Of a stretch of DNA of 64,000 bases, positions 1 to 6,915 are shown one piece after another. The stretch comes from Bacteroidales bacterium. GTDB lineage: Bacteria; Bacteroidota; Bacteroidia; Bacteroidales; Muribaculaceae. The stretch is taken from NCBI GenBank assembly GCA_030524805.1, contig JAUNFY010000003.1, positions 1-64,000 on the forward strand, written 5' to 3'. Made by a program: the position numbers and the translations under genes. Below the pieces are notes generated by a model. It searched no databases. It saw only the letters and a list, made by a program, of their open reading frames with translations, and was not told the DNA's origin. The first letter of the stretch is position 1; each line of letters starts with the position of its first letter.

Positions 1-164
1 ACTCATTTTTCGCTCATTTTTCGTTTCGATTGTCTCGGCCACATCTCAAAAAGAAGAATTTCCCAAACCGCCCATAACTCTGCCATGCGACCGCAAGCCT
101 CTCTAAAAGCAGACCGATCTATCCATGGAGGAGCAGAGAAAGCGGAGAAAACGGTTTGAGGAAC

Positions 165-350
165 TCAAGACGAAGATTTAACCCGTGAAGGTTTTTCCTC
201 TTTCTTATTTTCTTTTTCATTTTCATCCTCATATTTTTTAGGGTCGAGAACCCAGTTGGCCCACTTATTAACAGAAATAAAAACTAATAATAAAAATATA
301 GAGTATGCAATTACGAAAAGGCGACTGAAATAATAAGCAAAGGTATTCAT
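165..350 (-). CDS. small single-pass membrane protein, unknown function
   Basis: 61 residues. Residues 6-27 form a hydrophobic segment (AYYFSRLFVIAYSIFLLLVF region) and the tail is rich in Lys and Glu (about residues 38-58), so it is probably a single-pass membrane protein with a charged cytoplasmic tail. The frame stays open upstream to about 599, but the ATG at 350 is the likely start because a consensus Bacteroidota promoter lies just upstream at 368-399, giving a leader of about 10 nt. It is divergent from the gene at 399. I do not recognise a family. The coding call rests on the promoter plus a plausible protein composition. Confidence 0.5.
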   Translation of the reverse strand: MNTFAYYFSRLFVIAYSIFLLLVFISVNKWANWVLDPKKYEDENEKENKKEEKPSRVKSSS

Positions 351-367
351 AATACTTGATTTTTGTG

Positions 368-399
368 CAAAGATAATAAATAAATAACAAACAAACAAA
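368..399 (-). promoter_or_regulatory. promoter for the small membrane gene at 350
   Basis: Read on the minus strand, TTTG (399-396), a 20-nt spacer and TATCTTTG (375-368) match the Bacteroidota sigma-70 consensus TTTG-N19/20-TAnnTTTG. The -33 element touches the start codon of the divergent gene at 399. Confidence 0.6.
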
Positions 400-842
400 T
401 GGCCGGAAAAAACACCATATCCATCAGTTTTGAGGTTACAGACGGTAGAGATGGCTTGAAAACGCTTACCCTGGATGCTGATGCTTTGCGTAAGGTCATG
501 GAGCAGAACGTCAGGGTTTCGCAGAATATGCAGGAAGAAGTCCTGGGACTTGCGGCAGCAGTGACTGTAGCAAAAGGTGTTTCGGGCGCTTTCGGTCAAT
601 TATCGGGGCTTTTTGGTAAACTTACCGGGGAGAGCCTTGAGTTCGGCAATGCCGCTATCCTCGGCGTCTCGATTGATGAACTGATTATTATCAAAAATCA
701 CCCGCACTTCAATCTTACAGAAAGAGTTCATGATATATGCTGCGATGCCCCGAACTTAAACGAACTTAAACCGGCCAAAATCGAGCAGATTTTCATCTTT
801 GCAAAAAACAATGCACGCCTCATTGACGTTTTACATTTATAA
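399..842 (+). CDS. short protein with tape-measure-like N-terminus (possible prophage remnant)
   Basis: 147 residues. The first 75 or so (starting MAGKNTISISFEV, then LTLDADALRKVMEQ and an Ala/Gly-rich amphipathic stretch) resemble from memory the beginning of tail tape-measure proteins of Bacteroides-type phages, which normally run beyond 700 residues. From about residue 80 the sequence (ESLEFGNAAILGV onward) no longer looks like that family and soon stops. No tail, capsid, integrase or terminase gene is visible nearby. The simplest reading is a decayed fragment or a small domesticated protein. Family assignment is recall-based and not verified by alignment. Confidence 0.45.
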   Translation: MAGKNTISISFEVTDGRDGLKTLTLDADALRKVMEQNVRVSQNMQEEVLGLAAAVTVAKGVSGAFGQLSGLFGKLTGESLEFGNAAILGVSIDELIIIKNHPHFNLTERVHDICCDAPNLNELKPAKIEQIFIFAKNNARLIDVLHL

Positions 843-866
843 ACAGTTTCTAACTTTTTCGCGCAA

Positions 867-1406
867 ATGAAAAAATTCATTATCCCTGTCGCCATTGCAG
901 CCCTGATGTGCTCATCGCTGAGCTCTTGTATGGGGCAGTTCGCTCTCACCAAGAATCTTTATGCCTGGAATGGTCAGATTTCCAATAAATTTGTCAACGA
1001 ACTCGTTTTCGTGGCGTTCTGGGTTCTTCCGGTATATGAGGTGTGTGGCCTCGCCGACCTTCTGGTGCTCAACTCGATAGAGTTCTGGAGCGGCGACAAT
1101 CCCATGACGGCATCCACCAAAGTCATTGATTCCGATCAGGGCCGCTACCTCGTGAAATGCGATGGCAAGGGCTACGACGTCACTCTCGAAGCCACAGGCG
1201 AGTCTTATCGCCTCGACTTCGCTCAGGAGTCGCAGACATGGTCGCTGCAGTTTGATGGCAAGGAGTATCCTCTCATGACCTTCATCGACGACTCTCATGT
1301 TGCCATGCCGGCAGCCGACGGACAGTGGCAGACTGTGGAGCTGAGCCAAGATGGCGTCCTCGCTTATCGCAACGTCGCCGCCCCCGCCATGATGGCCCTT
1401 AAATAA
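867..1406 (+). CDS. DUF3332 family lipoprotein
   Basis: 179 residues. A signal peptide ends in a lipobox (SSLSSC, lipidated Cys at about residue 21), so an envelope lipoprotein is expected. The stretch KFVNELVFVAFWVLPVYEV followed by GLADLLVLNSIEFWSGDNP is the conserved core of DUF3332, including a hydrophobic segment at about 43-60. The C-terminal half looks like a small beta-rich domain. The biochemical role of the family is unknown. It heads a run of small membrane-associated genes (1499-2610) on the same strand. Confidence 0.85.
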   Translation: MKKFIIPVAIAALMCSSLSSCMGQFALTKNLYAWNGQISNKFVNELVFVAFWVLPVYEVCGLADLLVLNSIEFWSGDNPMTASTKVIDSDQGRYLVKCDGKGYDVTLEATGESYRLDFAQESQTWSLQFDGKEYPLMTFIDDSHVAMPAADGQWQTVELSQDGVLAYRNVAAPAMMALK

Positions 1407-1498
1407 TAATGCATTATTTTTTCGGGTTGATTAATCCAAATCAAGGTTCAGTTGTTGTATCTATAAAAGTATAATCAAATAAATCTAATATTGAAATT

Positions 1499-1696
1499 AT
1501 GAAAGCAATCCACATCATCAGTGCAGTAGTGGGTGGTGCCATCGCCGGCGCGGCTCTCGGTCTGCTCGTGGCTCCTGAAAAGGGAGAAGACACTCGCAAG
1601 AACATCATCAAACTCCTCAAGGAAAAAGGCATCAACCTCAAGAAAAGCGAACTCGAACGCCTTGCCGACGAGATTGAAGAACAAATCGAAAAATAA
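1499..1696 (+). CDS. YtxH domain-containing small membrane protein (copy 1)
   Basis: 65 residues. The Gly/Ala-rich N-terminal membrane helix (residues 5-25) runs into the APEKGEDTRK motif typical of YtxH (general-stress, gas-vesicle-like) proteins, followed by a short charged helix. A close paralogue follows 19 nt later. In other bacteria YtxH proteins are linked to general stress, but no specific role can be read here. Starts at the ATG at 1499. Confidence 0.8.
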   Translation: MKAIHIISAVVGGAIAGAALGLLVAPEKGEDTRKNIIKLLKEKGINLKKSELERLADEIEEQIEK

Positions 1697-1715
1697 ACAG
1701 TAAACAAATCAAAAT

Positions 1716-1907
1716 ATGAAAGCTCTCAACGTTTTATACGCATTTCTCGGCGGTGCTCTCGTAGGCTGCGCGGCTGCTATCCTGTTCGCTCCTGAAAAAG
1801 GCGAGGATCTCCGTGCCCGCATCGTCAGCATCCTCAAGAGAAAAGGTATCAAGATCAGCGATGAAGAGGTTGATGCTCTCGTGGCTGAACTCACAGGCGA
1901 AGAGTAA
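1716..1907 (+). CDS. YtxH domain-containing small membrane protein (copy 2)
   Basis: 63 residues with the same architecture as the preceding gene: glycine-rich membrane helix, APEKGEDLRA motif, then a short acidic/basic helix (KRKGIKISDEEVDALVAEL). The two are tandem paralogues diverged mainly in the C-terminal helix. It is followed 11 nt later by the holin-like gene, so co-transcription is likely. Confidence 0.8.
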   Translation: MKALNVLYAFLGGALVGCAAAILFAPEKGEDLRARIVSILKRKGIKISDEEVDALVAELTGEE

Positions 1908-1918
1908 TCGCTTTGACC

Positions 1919-2263
1919 ATGAGCAATAATTCTCTTTTAGATCAATTCAAGACTATCCTGGCCCGGTCGAAAGACTGGGCTGCTCTTGAATTGGAGTATG
2001 CCAAACTCACCGCTGCTGAAAAAATCACGGTGCTCGCAGGAGCCGCCGTGGCCGGTATGGTATGCCTCATGCTGGGCATGACGGCGCTGATCCTTTTCGG
2101 CATAGCCCTGGCTTATCTCTTGCTTGAATTGATGTGCACTGCCCTGGCTTTTCTCGTCTCGGGTTGCATCATGATTCTCATTATGGTGCTGGTCTATCTC
2201 CTGCGTGAGAAGTTGATCATGAATCCTATAGCTAAAATCATTACCAAAATTCTTCTTAAGTAA
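1919..2263 (+). CDS. phage-holin-superfamily (Holin-X like) membrane protein
   Basis: 114 residues from the ATG at 1919. A TTG six bases upstream is possible but less likely. An N-terminal amphipathic region containing WAALELEYAKLTAAEKI is followed by two long hydrophobic helices (about residues 40-70 and 75-98). That is the layout of the putative actinobacterial Holin-X / phage holin family (PF07332), common beside YtxH genes in Bacteroidota and not a sign of a prophage in itself. Its stop overlaps the next start (TAATG). Confidence 0.7.
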   Translation: MSNNSLLDQFKTILARSKDWAALELEYAKLTAAEKITVLAGAAVAGMVCLMLGMTALILFGIALAYLLLELMCTALAFLVSGCIMILIMVLVYLLREKLIMNPIAKIITKILLK

Positions 2264-2610
2264 TGCCCATGGACAACTCTCATAACTCTTCCGGCTCTCA
2301 GAAATTGATCGAACAGAGCGATTCTGTTGCTAAGTTTGAAGGATTCACTCTCGATGAAATTCGCCATCATCGTGCCCTAATAGCCGTCAGGAAGGAATTT
2401 GCCAAGGCTAAGGTTCTGGAGAAAGTTGCCGTTGTCAAAGACAGCAATCCTTTGTCGCAAAACGGCAAGCTGAAGACTGCCGCCCGCCTCGGGTCGCTGC
2501 CGGCCAAACTGATGAAAGGCCTTAACTACACCGACTATATTCTTCTCGGTGTCTCCGCTTTCGGCACCCTCCGAAAAGTGGTCTCTCTTTTCAGAGGTAA
2601 GAAAAAATAA
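2263..2610 (+). CDS. conserved small protein of unknown function, last gene of the envelope cluster
   Basis: 115 residues. The ATG at 2263 overlaps the previous stop (TAATG), suggesting translational coupling; an in-frame ATG at 2269 is an alternative. The N-terminus is Ser/Asn-rich and polar, followed by a charged helix, then one weakly hydrophobic stretch (TDYILLGVSAFGTLRKVVSLF) and a basic end (RGKKK). I recognise no family. A hairpin terminator starts at the base after its stop codon, closing the cluster. Confidence 0.65.
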   Translation: MPMDNSHNSSGSQKLIEQSDSVAKFEGFTLDEIRHHRALIAVRKEFAKAKVLEKVAVVKDSNPLSQNGKLKTAARLGSLPAKLMKGLNYTDYILLGVSAFGTLRKVVSLFRGKKK

Positions 2611-2650
2611 TACCTTCCCGGAGCTCCCTCCAGGAAGGTAGTTTCTTTAT
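2611..2650 (+). terminator. hairpin terminator after the YtxH/holin cluster
   Basis: TACCTTCC (2611-2618) pairs with GGAAGGTA (2633-2640), an 8-bp perfect stem with a 14-nt loop, followed by a T-rich stretch (GTTTCTTTATT). It begins directly after the stop codon at 2608-2610. Confidence 0.7.
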
Positions 2651-2652
2651 TA

Positions 2653-2672
2653 TGAAGTTTAAACCAACTTCA
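2653..2672. repeat. dispersed inverted repeat TGAAGTT-n6-AACTTCA (copy upstream of prmA)
   Basis: TGAAGTT (2653-2659) and AACTTCA (2666-2672) are perfect inverted arms around TAAACC. The same arms recur at 3702-3720 and, altered, at 5530-5551, 31627-31670 and 49034-49050. All are intergenic. It could be a protein-binding site or a small mobile or structural repeat. Confidence 0.6.
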
Positions 2673-2681
2673 ATATACACG

Positions 2682-2743
2682 CAGAATAATTCTGTATTAT
2701 GTGCAGAATTATTCCATATAATCCGACATTATAATCTGACATT
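2682..2743. repeat. palindrome plus 13-bp tandem repeat in the prmA leader
   Basis: CAGAATAATTCTG (2682-2694) is a perfect palindrome and is partly repeated as CAGAATTATTC (2704-2714). Two 14-nt units, TATAATCCGACATT (2717-2730) and TATAATCTGACATT (2730-2743), repeat with a 13-bp period. They end 17 nt before the prmA start codon. Confidence 0.6.
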
Positions 2744-2760
2744 TTTGCTACGACCTACGT

Positions 2761-3609
2761 ATGGACTACTACAGACTCCGACTCGAGTGCGACCCATGCA
2801 CTGAAGACATCACCGACCTCCTTGCCCAATTCCTCGCCGATGCAGGTTATGAAAGTTTCGAACCCGACGACTCGGGACTCACGGCCTATATCAAAAGCGA
2901 TGACTTTTCAGAAGCGTCCATCCTCGAGATAAAAGATTCATTCCCGATGGATACAAGACTTGAATGGAAGGCTGAGCTCGAACCCGGCAAAGACTGGAAT
3001 GAGGAATGGGAAAGAAATTATTTCCAGCCTATCGTGATTGCCGGTGAATGCGTGGTGCATGCGTCTTTCCATACCGACATACCAGAGGCCCGCTTCGACA
3101 TCCTGATTGATCCTAAAATGGCTTTCGGAACAGGTCACCATGCCACTACTTCCCAGATGGTGCGCTACATCCTCGATTTTGATTCGCTCGAAGGGAAATC
3201 CGTGATCGATATGGGCACGGGCACCGGAATCCTCGCCCTGCTTTGCAAGATGCGTGGCGCATCAGATGTGACTGGCATTGAGATTGATCCCGACGCATAC
3301 GCGAATGCCGTCGACAACGCCGCCCTCAACAATCAGGCCATCGATTTCAAATGCGGCGACGCCGCTCAGTTGCAGGATTGCCGCCCTGCCGATATCTTCC
3401 TTGCCAATATCAACCGGAATATAATCACAGCCGACCTTCCCCGATATGCAGAAAGAATCAAGAATGGGGGAGTGCTGCTCCTCAGCGGTTTCTATACGGC
3501 AGACATCCCCGTAGTCATGGAGCATGCGGAGCCACTCGGTTTTGTGCTCGACAAGGCTACCGAGGAAGGTGACCACTGGGCTGCAATACGCCTCATTAAG
3601 AAATCTTGA
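2761..3609 (+). CDS. prmA: ribosomal protein L11 methyltransferase
   Basis: 282 residues. It trimethylates ribosomal protein L11 using S-adenosylmethionine. The N-terminal substrate-binding domain (about 1-110) is followed by the conserved DPKMAFGTGHHATT loop (about 120-133), the SAM motif VIDMGTGTGILAL (about 148-160), an acidic SAM-ribose position in GIEIDPDAYANA, and NINRNII in place of the usual NI-x-a-NVL motif. Length is normal for the Bacteroidota form. It stands alone between the envelope cluster and gcvT, with an unusual repeat-rich leader. Confidence 0.92.
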   Translation: MDYYRLRLECDPCTEDITDLLAQFLADAGYESFEPDDSGLTAYIKSDDFSEASILEIKDSFPMDTRLEWKAELEPGKDWNEEWERNYFQPIVIAGECVVHASFHTDIPEARFDILIDPKMAFGTGHHATTSQMVRYILDFDSLEGKSVIDMGTGTGILALLCKMRGASDVTGIEIDPDAYANAVDNAALNNQAIDFKCGDAAQLQDCRPADIFLANINRNIITADLPRYAERIKNGGVLLLSGFYTADIPVVMEHAEPLGFVLDKATEEGDHWAAIRLIKKS

Positions 3610-3701
3610 CGCATGTAGCCCGTGCCGATGCATGTTCCGTGTTTGAAGTTAATTTCTTCACATCTCGTGCGAAGCAACCCCGGCTGTTGCTCTTGATCCG
3701 A

Positions 3702-3720
3702 TGAAGTTTAGACAACTTCA
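3702..3720. repeat. dispersed inverted repeat TGAAGTT-n5-AACTTCA (upstream of gcvT)
   Basis: TGAAGTT (3702-3708) and AACTTCA (3714-3720) flank TAGAC. It is the same motif as at 2653-2672 and lies about 45 nt upstream of the gcvT promoter. Confidence 0.6.
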
Positions 3721-3763
3721 ATATTTCGTCATTGATGATTTCGAATAAAAAATCACCGAAAAA

Positions 3764-3795
3764 TTTGGTCGTCTTAATTCATTTTGTTAACTTTG
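3764..3795 (+). promoter_or_regulatory. promoter of the glycine cleavage operon
   Basis: TTTG (3764-3767), a 20-nt spacer and TAACTTTG (3788-3795) match the Bacteroidota consensus. The leader to the gcvT ATG is then about 90 nt. I could not recognise a glycine riboswitch fold in it. Confidence 0.7.
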
Positions 3796-3889
3796 AACAT
3801 CGGTGACATCATCGTGAGGCTGACGCCTTTGCAAAATGCCATCGATTTAAAGTAAATACAACTAATTACAACAAAATAGAAGTACAACG

Positions 3890-4984
3890 ATGGAAGAAAA
3901 TCTGGTGAAAACGTGTCTTCACGACCGTCATGTAAAACTGGGCGCGTTGATGTCGCCTTTCGGCGGTTTCGACATGCCGATTCAGTACAAGGATATCCCC
4001 ACTGAGCACAATGCCGTGCGTCAGGAGGTGGGCGTGTTTGATGTCAGCCACATGGGCGAGGTGCGCATCTCCGGTCCTGATGCTTACCGTTACGTTCAGC
4101 ATATCTTTGTCAACGATGTCAAGGATGCTCCCGACGGACAGATTTTCTACGGTATGATGTGCCACGAAAATGGCGGCACTGTCGACGACCTTCTTGTATA
4201 TAAGGTAAACGACAATGAATACTTCCTCGTCATCAACGCTTCCAACATCGCCAAAGACGTGAAGTGGATCATGGAGAATGCCGACAATTTCGATGTCAAT
4301 ATCGAAGACGAAAGCCTTTACTATGGTGAGTTGGCAGTGCAGGGTCCCAAAGCCGAAGAGATGCTCAAGGCCATTCTCGGTCTTCCTCTTGAAGAAATCG
4401 CTTTCTACAACTTCAAGACCTATCACATCGATGATGAGGATGTGATCATCAGCCGCACTGGCTACACCGGTGAGGATGGTTTCGAGGTATATGGCTCCCA
4501 CGATTTCACGGTTCGCCTTTGGGATAAACTGATGGATGCCGGTGTGCAGCCTTGTGGCCTCGGATGCCGCGACACTCTTCGCTTTGAAGTAGGTCTTCCT
4601 CTCTATGGCGACGAACTCGCCGACGATATCACTCCCCTCGAGGCAAGCCTCTCGATGTTTGTCAAACTCGACAAGGAGGAGTTCATTGGTAAGGAAGCCC
4701 TCGCTCTTCAGAAGGCTGAAGGCGTGCGCCGCCGCATTGTCGGAATCGAACTCGAGGGCAACGCCATCCCCCGCCATGGCTATCCCGTCGAGGTCAATGG
4801 TGAGGTTGTAGGTGAAGTCACTACCGGCTACCGCTCCATATCCACCGGTAAGTCTGTAGCGATGGCAATGATTCAGAAGCCTTTCGACAAACTCGGCACT
4901 GAAGTGGAGGTGCGCATCCGCAAGAAGACTTTCCCCGCAAAGGTAGTCAAGAAACGCTTCTACGACAAGAACTATAAAAAGTGA
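3890..4984 (+). CDS. gcvT: glycine cleavage system T protein (aminomethyltransferase)
   Basis: 364 residues. It transfers the aminomethyl carbon from the H-protein lipoyl arm to tetrahydrofolate, releasing ammonia. Typical features are the N-terminal SPFGGFDMPIQY stretch, FDVSHMGEVRISGPDA (about 45-62, containing the Asp of the folate site), GYTGEDGFEVY (about 191-201), LGCRDTLRFEVGLPLYGDEL (about 222-242), and a C-terminal barrel domain (about 270-364). Length is normal. It is first in the gcvT-gcvH-gcvPA-gcvPB-lpdA series. Confidence 0.95.
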   Translation: MEENLVKTCLHDRHVKLGALMSPFGGFDMPIQYKDIPTEHNAVRQEVGVFDVSHMGEVRISGPDAYRYVQHIFVNDVKDAPDGQIFYGMMCHENGGTVDDLLVYKVNDNEYFLVINASNIAKDVKWIMENADNFDVNIEDESLYYGELAVQGPKAEEMLKAILGLPLEEIAFYNFKTYHIDDEDVIISRTGYTGEDGFEVYGSHDFTVRLWDKLMDAGVQPCGLGCRDTLRFEVGLPLYGDELADDITPLEASLSMFVKLDKEEFIGKEALALQKAEGVRRRIVGIELEGNAIPRHGYPVEVNGEVVGEVTTGYRSISTGKSVAMAMIQKPFDKLGTEVEVRIRKKTFPAKVVKKRFYDKNYKK

Positions 4985-5065
4985 GTCGTTCCGGCTGACC
5001 TGCCGGACAACTCAAGCCTCTTCTCCATCTTAATAACATACGATAATTATAAAAAACAAAATAAA

Positions 5066-5443
5066 ATGGAAATCAAGGAAAATATCCGCTACGCGGAATC
5101 TCACGAATGGGTAAGCCTCGAGGGCGACATCGCAACTGTTGGCATCACTGACTACGCTCAGCACGCTCTTGGCGACATCGTTTATGTCGACATGCCTGAA
5201 GTTGGCGATGAAGTTACCGCCGGCGAGGAATTCGGTGCCGTTGAGTCGGTAAAGGCTGCTTCCGATCTCTATTCTCCCGTGAGCGGTGAGGTTGTCGAAA
5301 TCAACGAGGCTCTCGAAGACGAACCCGGACTCATCAACCAGGATGCGTTTGCCAACTGGATCATGAAAGTCAAGGTGTCTGACGCTGCCGAACTCGACGC
5401 TCTTCTCGACGCTGAGGCCTACCGCAACATCTGCGAGGAGTGA
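5066..5443 (+). CDS. gcvH: glycine cleavage system H protein
   Basis: 125 residues. This is the lipoylated carrier that shuttles the aminomethyl group between the P, T and L proteins. The hammerhead lipoyl motif (GAVESVKAASDLYSPVSGEV) places the lipoylated lysine at residue 63. ESHEWV near the N-terminus and the EDEPGLINQD...WIMKV C-terminus are family hallmarks. An 81-nt gap after gcvT contains a short GC hairpin. A stronger hairpin followed by TTTT lies downstream, which may lower expression of the P subunits relative to H. Confidence 0.96.
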   Translation: MEIKENIRYAESHEWVSLEGDIATVGITDYAQHALGDIVYVDMPEVGDEVTAGEEFGAVESVKAASDLYSPVSGEVVEINEALEDEPGLINQDAFANWIMKVKVSDAAELDALLDAEAYRNICEE

Positions 5444-5475
5444 CGTAATCCTTCTTCAATCGCAAAAAAATGAGC

Positions 5476-5524
5476 CGCTTGGCAGCGGGGAGCCGCCAAT
5501 GACTCTCCGCTCGCCAAGCGTTTT
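5476..5524 (+). terminator. hairpin with T-run between gcvH and gcvPA (attenuating terminator)
   Basis: CGCTTGGC (5476-5483) pairs with GCCAAGCG (5513-5520), directly followed by TTTT. An inner AGCGGGGAG/CTCTCCGCT pairing extends the structure. Being inside the operon, it probably acts as a partial terminator or an mRNA-stability element. Confidence 0.65.
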
Positions 5525-5529
5525 CCTAA

Positions 5530-5551
5530 TGAAGTAGTTGAGTCAACTTCA
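5530..5551. repeat. variant of the dispersed TGAAGT...AACTTCA inverted repeat (upstream of gcvPA)
   Basis: TGAAGT (5530-5535) and AACTTCA (5545-5551) enclose a perfect palindrome, AGTTGA-G-TCAACT (5536-5548, overlapping the right arm). It relates to the repeats at 2653 and 3702 and ends 21 nt before the gcvPA start. Confidence 0.5.
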
Positions 5552-5572
5552 ATTTCTGATTATTTTATAGCA

Positions 5573-6895
5573 ATGGCAAACAAATATATACCTCATACGG
5601 AAGAAGACGTCGCCGCGATGCTCGAGCGTATCGGTGTCGGCGCGATCGACGATCTTTATTCCGATATTCCTGAAGAAGTGATCTTCAGGGGCGAATACGA
5701 CATTCCTGCAGCTATGTCGGAAATCGAACTGCGCAGGCATTTCGAGGATCTCGCCGCAAAAAACAAGAATCTGAAGATATTCGCCGGCGGAGGCGCCTAC
5801 GACCATTATTCCCCCTCCGTAGTGGCCCATCTCCTTGCCCGCAGCGAATTCTATACGGCCTATACTCCCTATCAGCCGGAAATCTCGCAAGGCACTCTGC
5901 AATACATTTTCGAATATCAGAGCATGATTTGCGAGCTCACCGGAATGGAGGCGTCGAATGCTTCCATGTACGACGGCGCCACCGCCACTGCCGAGGCTAT
6001 GATGATGATGGTGGCTTCCGCTAAGAAGAAAAACCGTGTGCTTCTTTCTTCCACCATTTCCTCACACGTGGAGGACGTGGTGAAGACCTACGCGAAATTT
6101 CACGGCGTTGATCTCACTGTCGTGCCCGAAAAAGATGGCGCTACAGATCTCGAGGCTATTGCCGGGGAGCTGCAGGCCGGAGATGTGGCCGGTGTCATCG
6201 TGGCCTGTCCCAACAAATATGGCATCATAGAAGATTTCTCAGGCCTCGCCGACAAGGTGCACGCTGCAAAAGCTTTGCTTGCCATTAATTGCGATCCGTC
6301 CGCTCTCGCCGTGCTCCGCACACCTGCCGAGTGGGGTGCCGACATCGCTTGCGGCGACGGTCAGAGCCTTGGCATGCCTCTCCAGTTTGGTGGCCCTTAC
6401 CTCGGCTTCATCGCCTGCGCGAAGGCTACACTGCGCAAGATGCCCGGACGTGTGGTCGGAGCCACTAAAGACGCTGATGGAAAACGCGCCTTTGTGCTCA
6501 CCCTTCAGGCTCGCGAGCAGCACATACGTCGCGAGAAGGCTACTTCCAACATCTGCTCCAATCAGAGCCTGATGGCTCTCTATGCCACTATCTATGTCGC
6601 TCTCATGGGCACAAAAGGACTCGAGGAAGTGAATGCCCTCAGCTGCGATGGCGCCCATTATCTTTGCGGCAAGCTTATCGCTACCGGTAAGTTCAGGATG
6701 GCTTTCGACCGACCCTTCCTTAAGGAATTCACACTCCGCACTGATCTTGATGTCAAGAAACTCAATGAATATCTTGAATCCAAAGGTTATATGGGTGGAA
6801 TCGATATGGGCGATGGCCTCGTGTCTTTTGCCGTCACCGAGAAGAGAACCAAGGAGGAAATCGATGAATTTGTGGCTTTGATCTGCGAAGCCTGA
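5573..6895 (+). CDS. gcvPA: glycine dehydrogenase (decarboxylating) subunit 1
   Basis: 440 residues. This is the N-terminal half of the P protein, which with GcvPB decarboxylates glycine and loads the aminomethyl group on GcvH. Conserved stretches include [14 protein letters not shown] (about 89-102), [15 protein letters not shown] (about 132-146), [18 protein letters not shown] (about 262-279) and [20 protein letters not shown] (about 314-333). Length fits the two-subunit form. From family knowledge, Bacteroides carry a single about 950-residue GcvP, so the split form is notable. The partner gene follows 20 nt later. Confidence 0.95.
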   Translation: MANKYIPHTEEDVAAMLERIGVGAIDDLYSDIPEEVIFRGEYDIPAAMSEIELRRHFEDLAAKNKNLKIFAGGGAYDHYSPSVVAHLLARSEFYTAYTPYQPEISQGTLQYIFEYQSMICELTGMEASNASMYDGATATAEAMMMMVASAKKKNRVLLSSTISSHVEDVVKTYAKFHGVDLTVVPEKDGATDLEAIAGELQAGDVAGVIVACPNKYGIIEDFSGLADKVHAAKALLAINCDPSALAVLRTPAEWGADIACGDGQSLGMPLQFGGPYLGFIACAKATLRKMPGRVVGATKDADGKRAFVLTLQAREQHIRREKATSNICSNQSLMALYATIYVALMGTKGLEEVNALSCDGAHYLCGKLIATGKFRMAFDRPFLKEFTLRTDLDVKKLNEYLESKGYMGGIDMGDGLVSFAVTEKRTKEEIDEFVALICEA

Positions 6896-6915
6896 TATGC
6901 AAGGAGAATACCGAC

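Noticed and set aside
125..181. 18-codon frame (Met-Glu-Glu-Gln-Arg...) near the window start
   Set aside because: Preceded by an in-frame stop at 104 and too short, with no supporting signal.
1919..2263. Prophage lysis holin
   Set aside because: Holin-X-type proteins next to YtxH genes are ordinary in Bacteroidota; no endolysin or other phage genes are present.
3796..3889. Glycine riboswitch upstream of gcvT
   Set aside because: I could not find the conserved aptamer core or tandem arrangement in this short leader. A covariance-model search would settle it.
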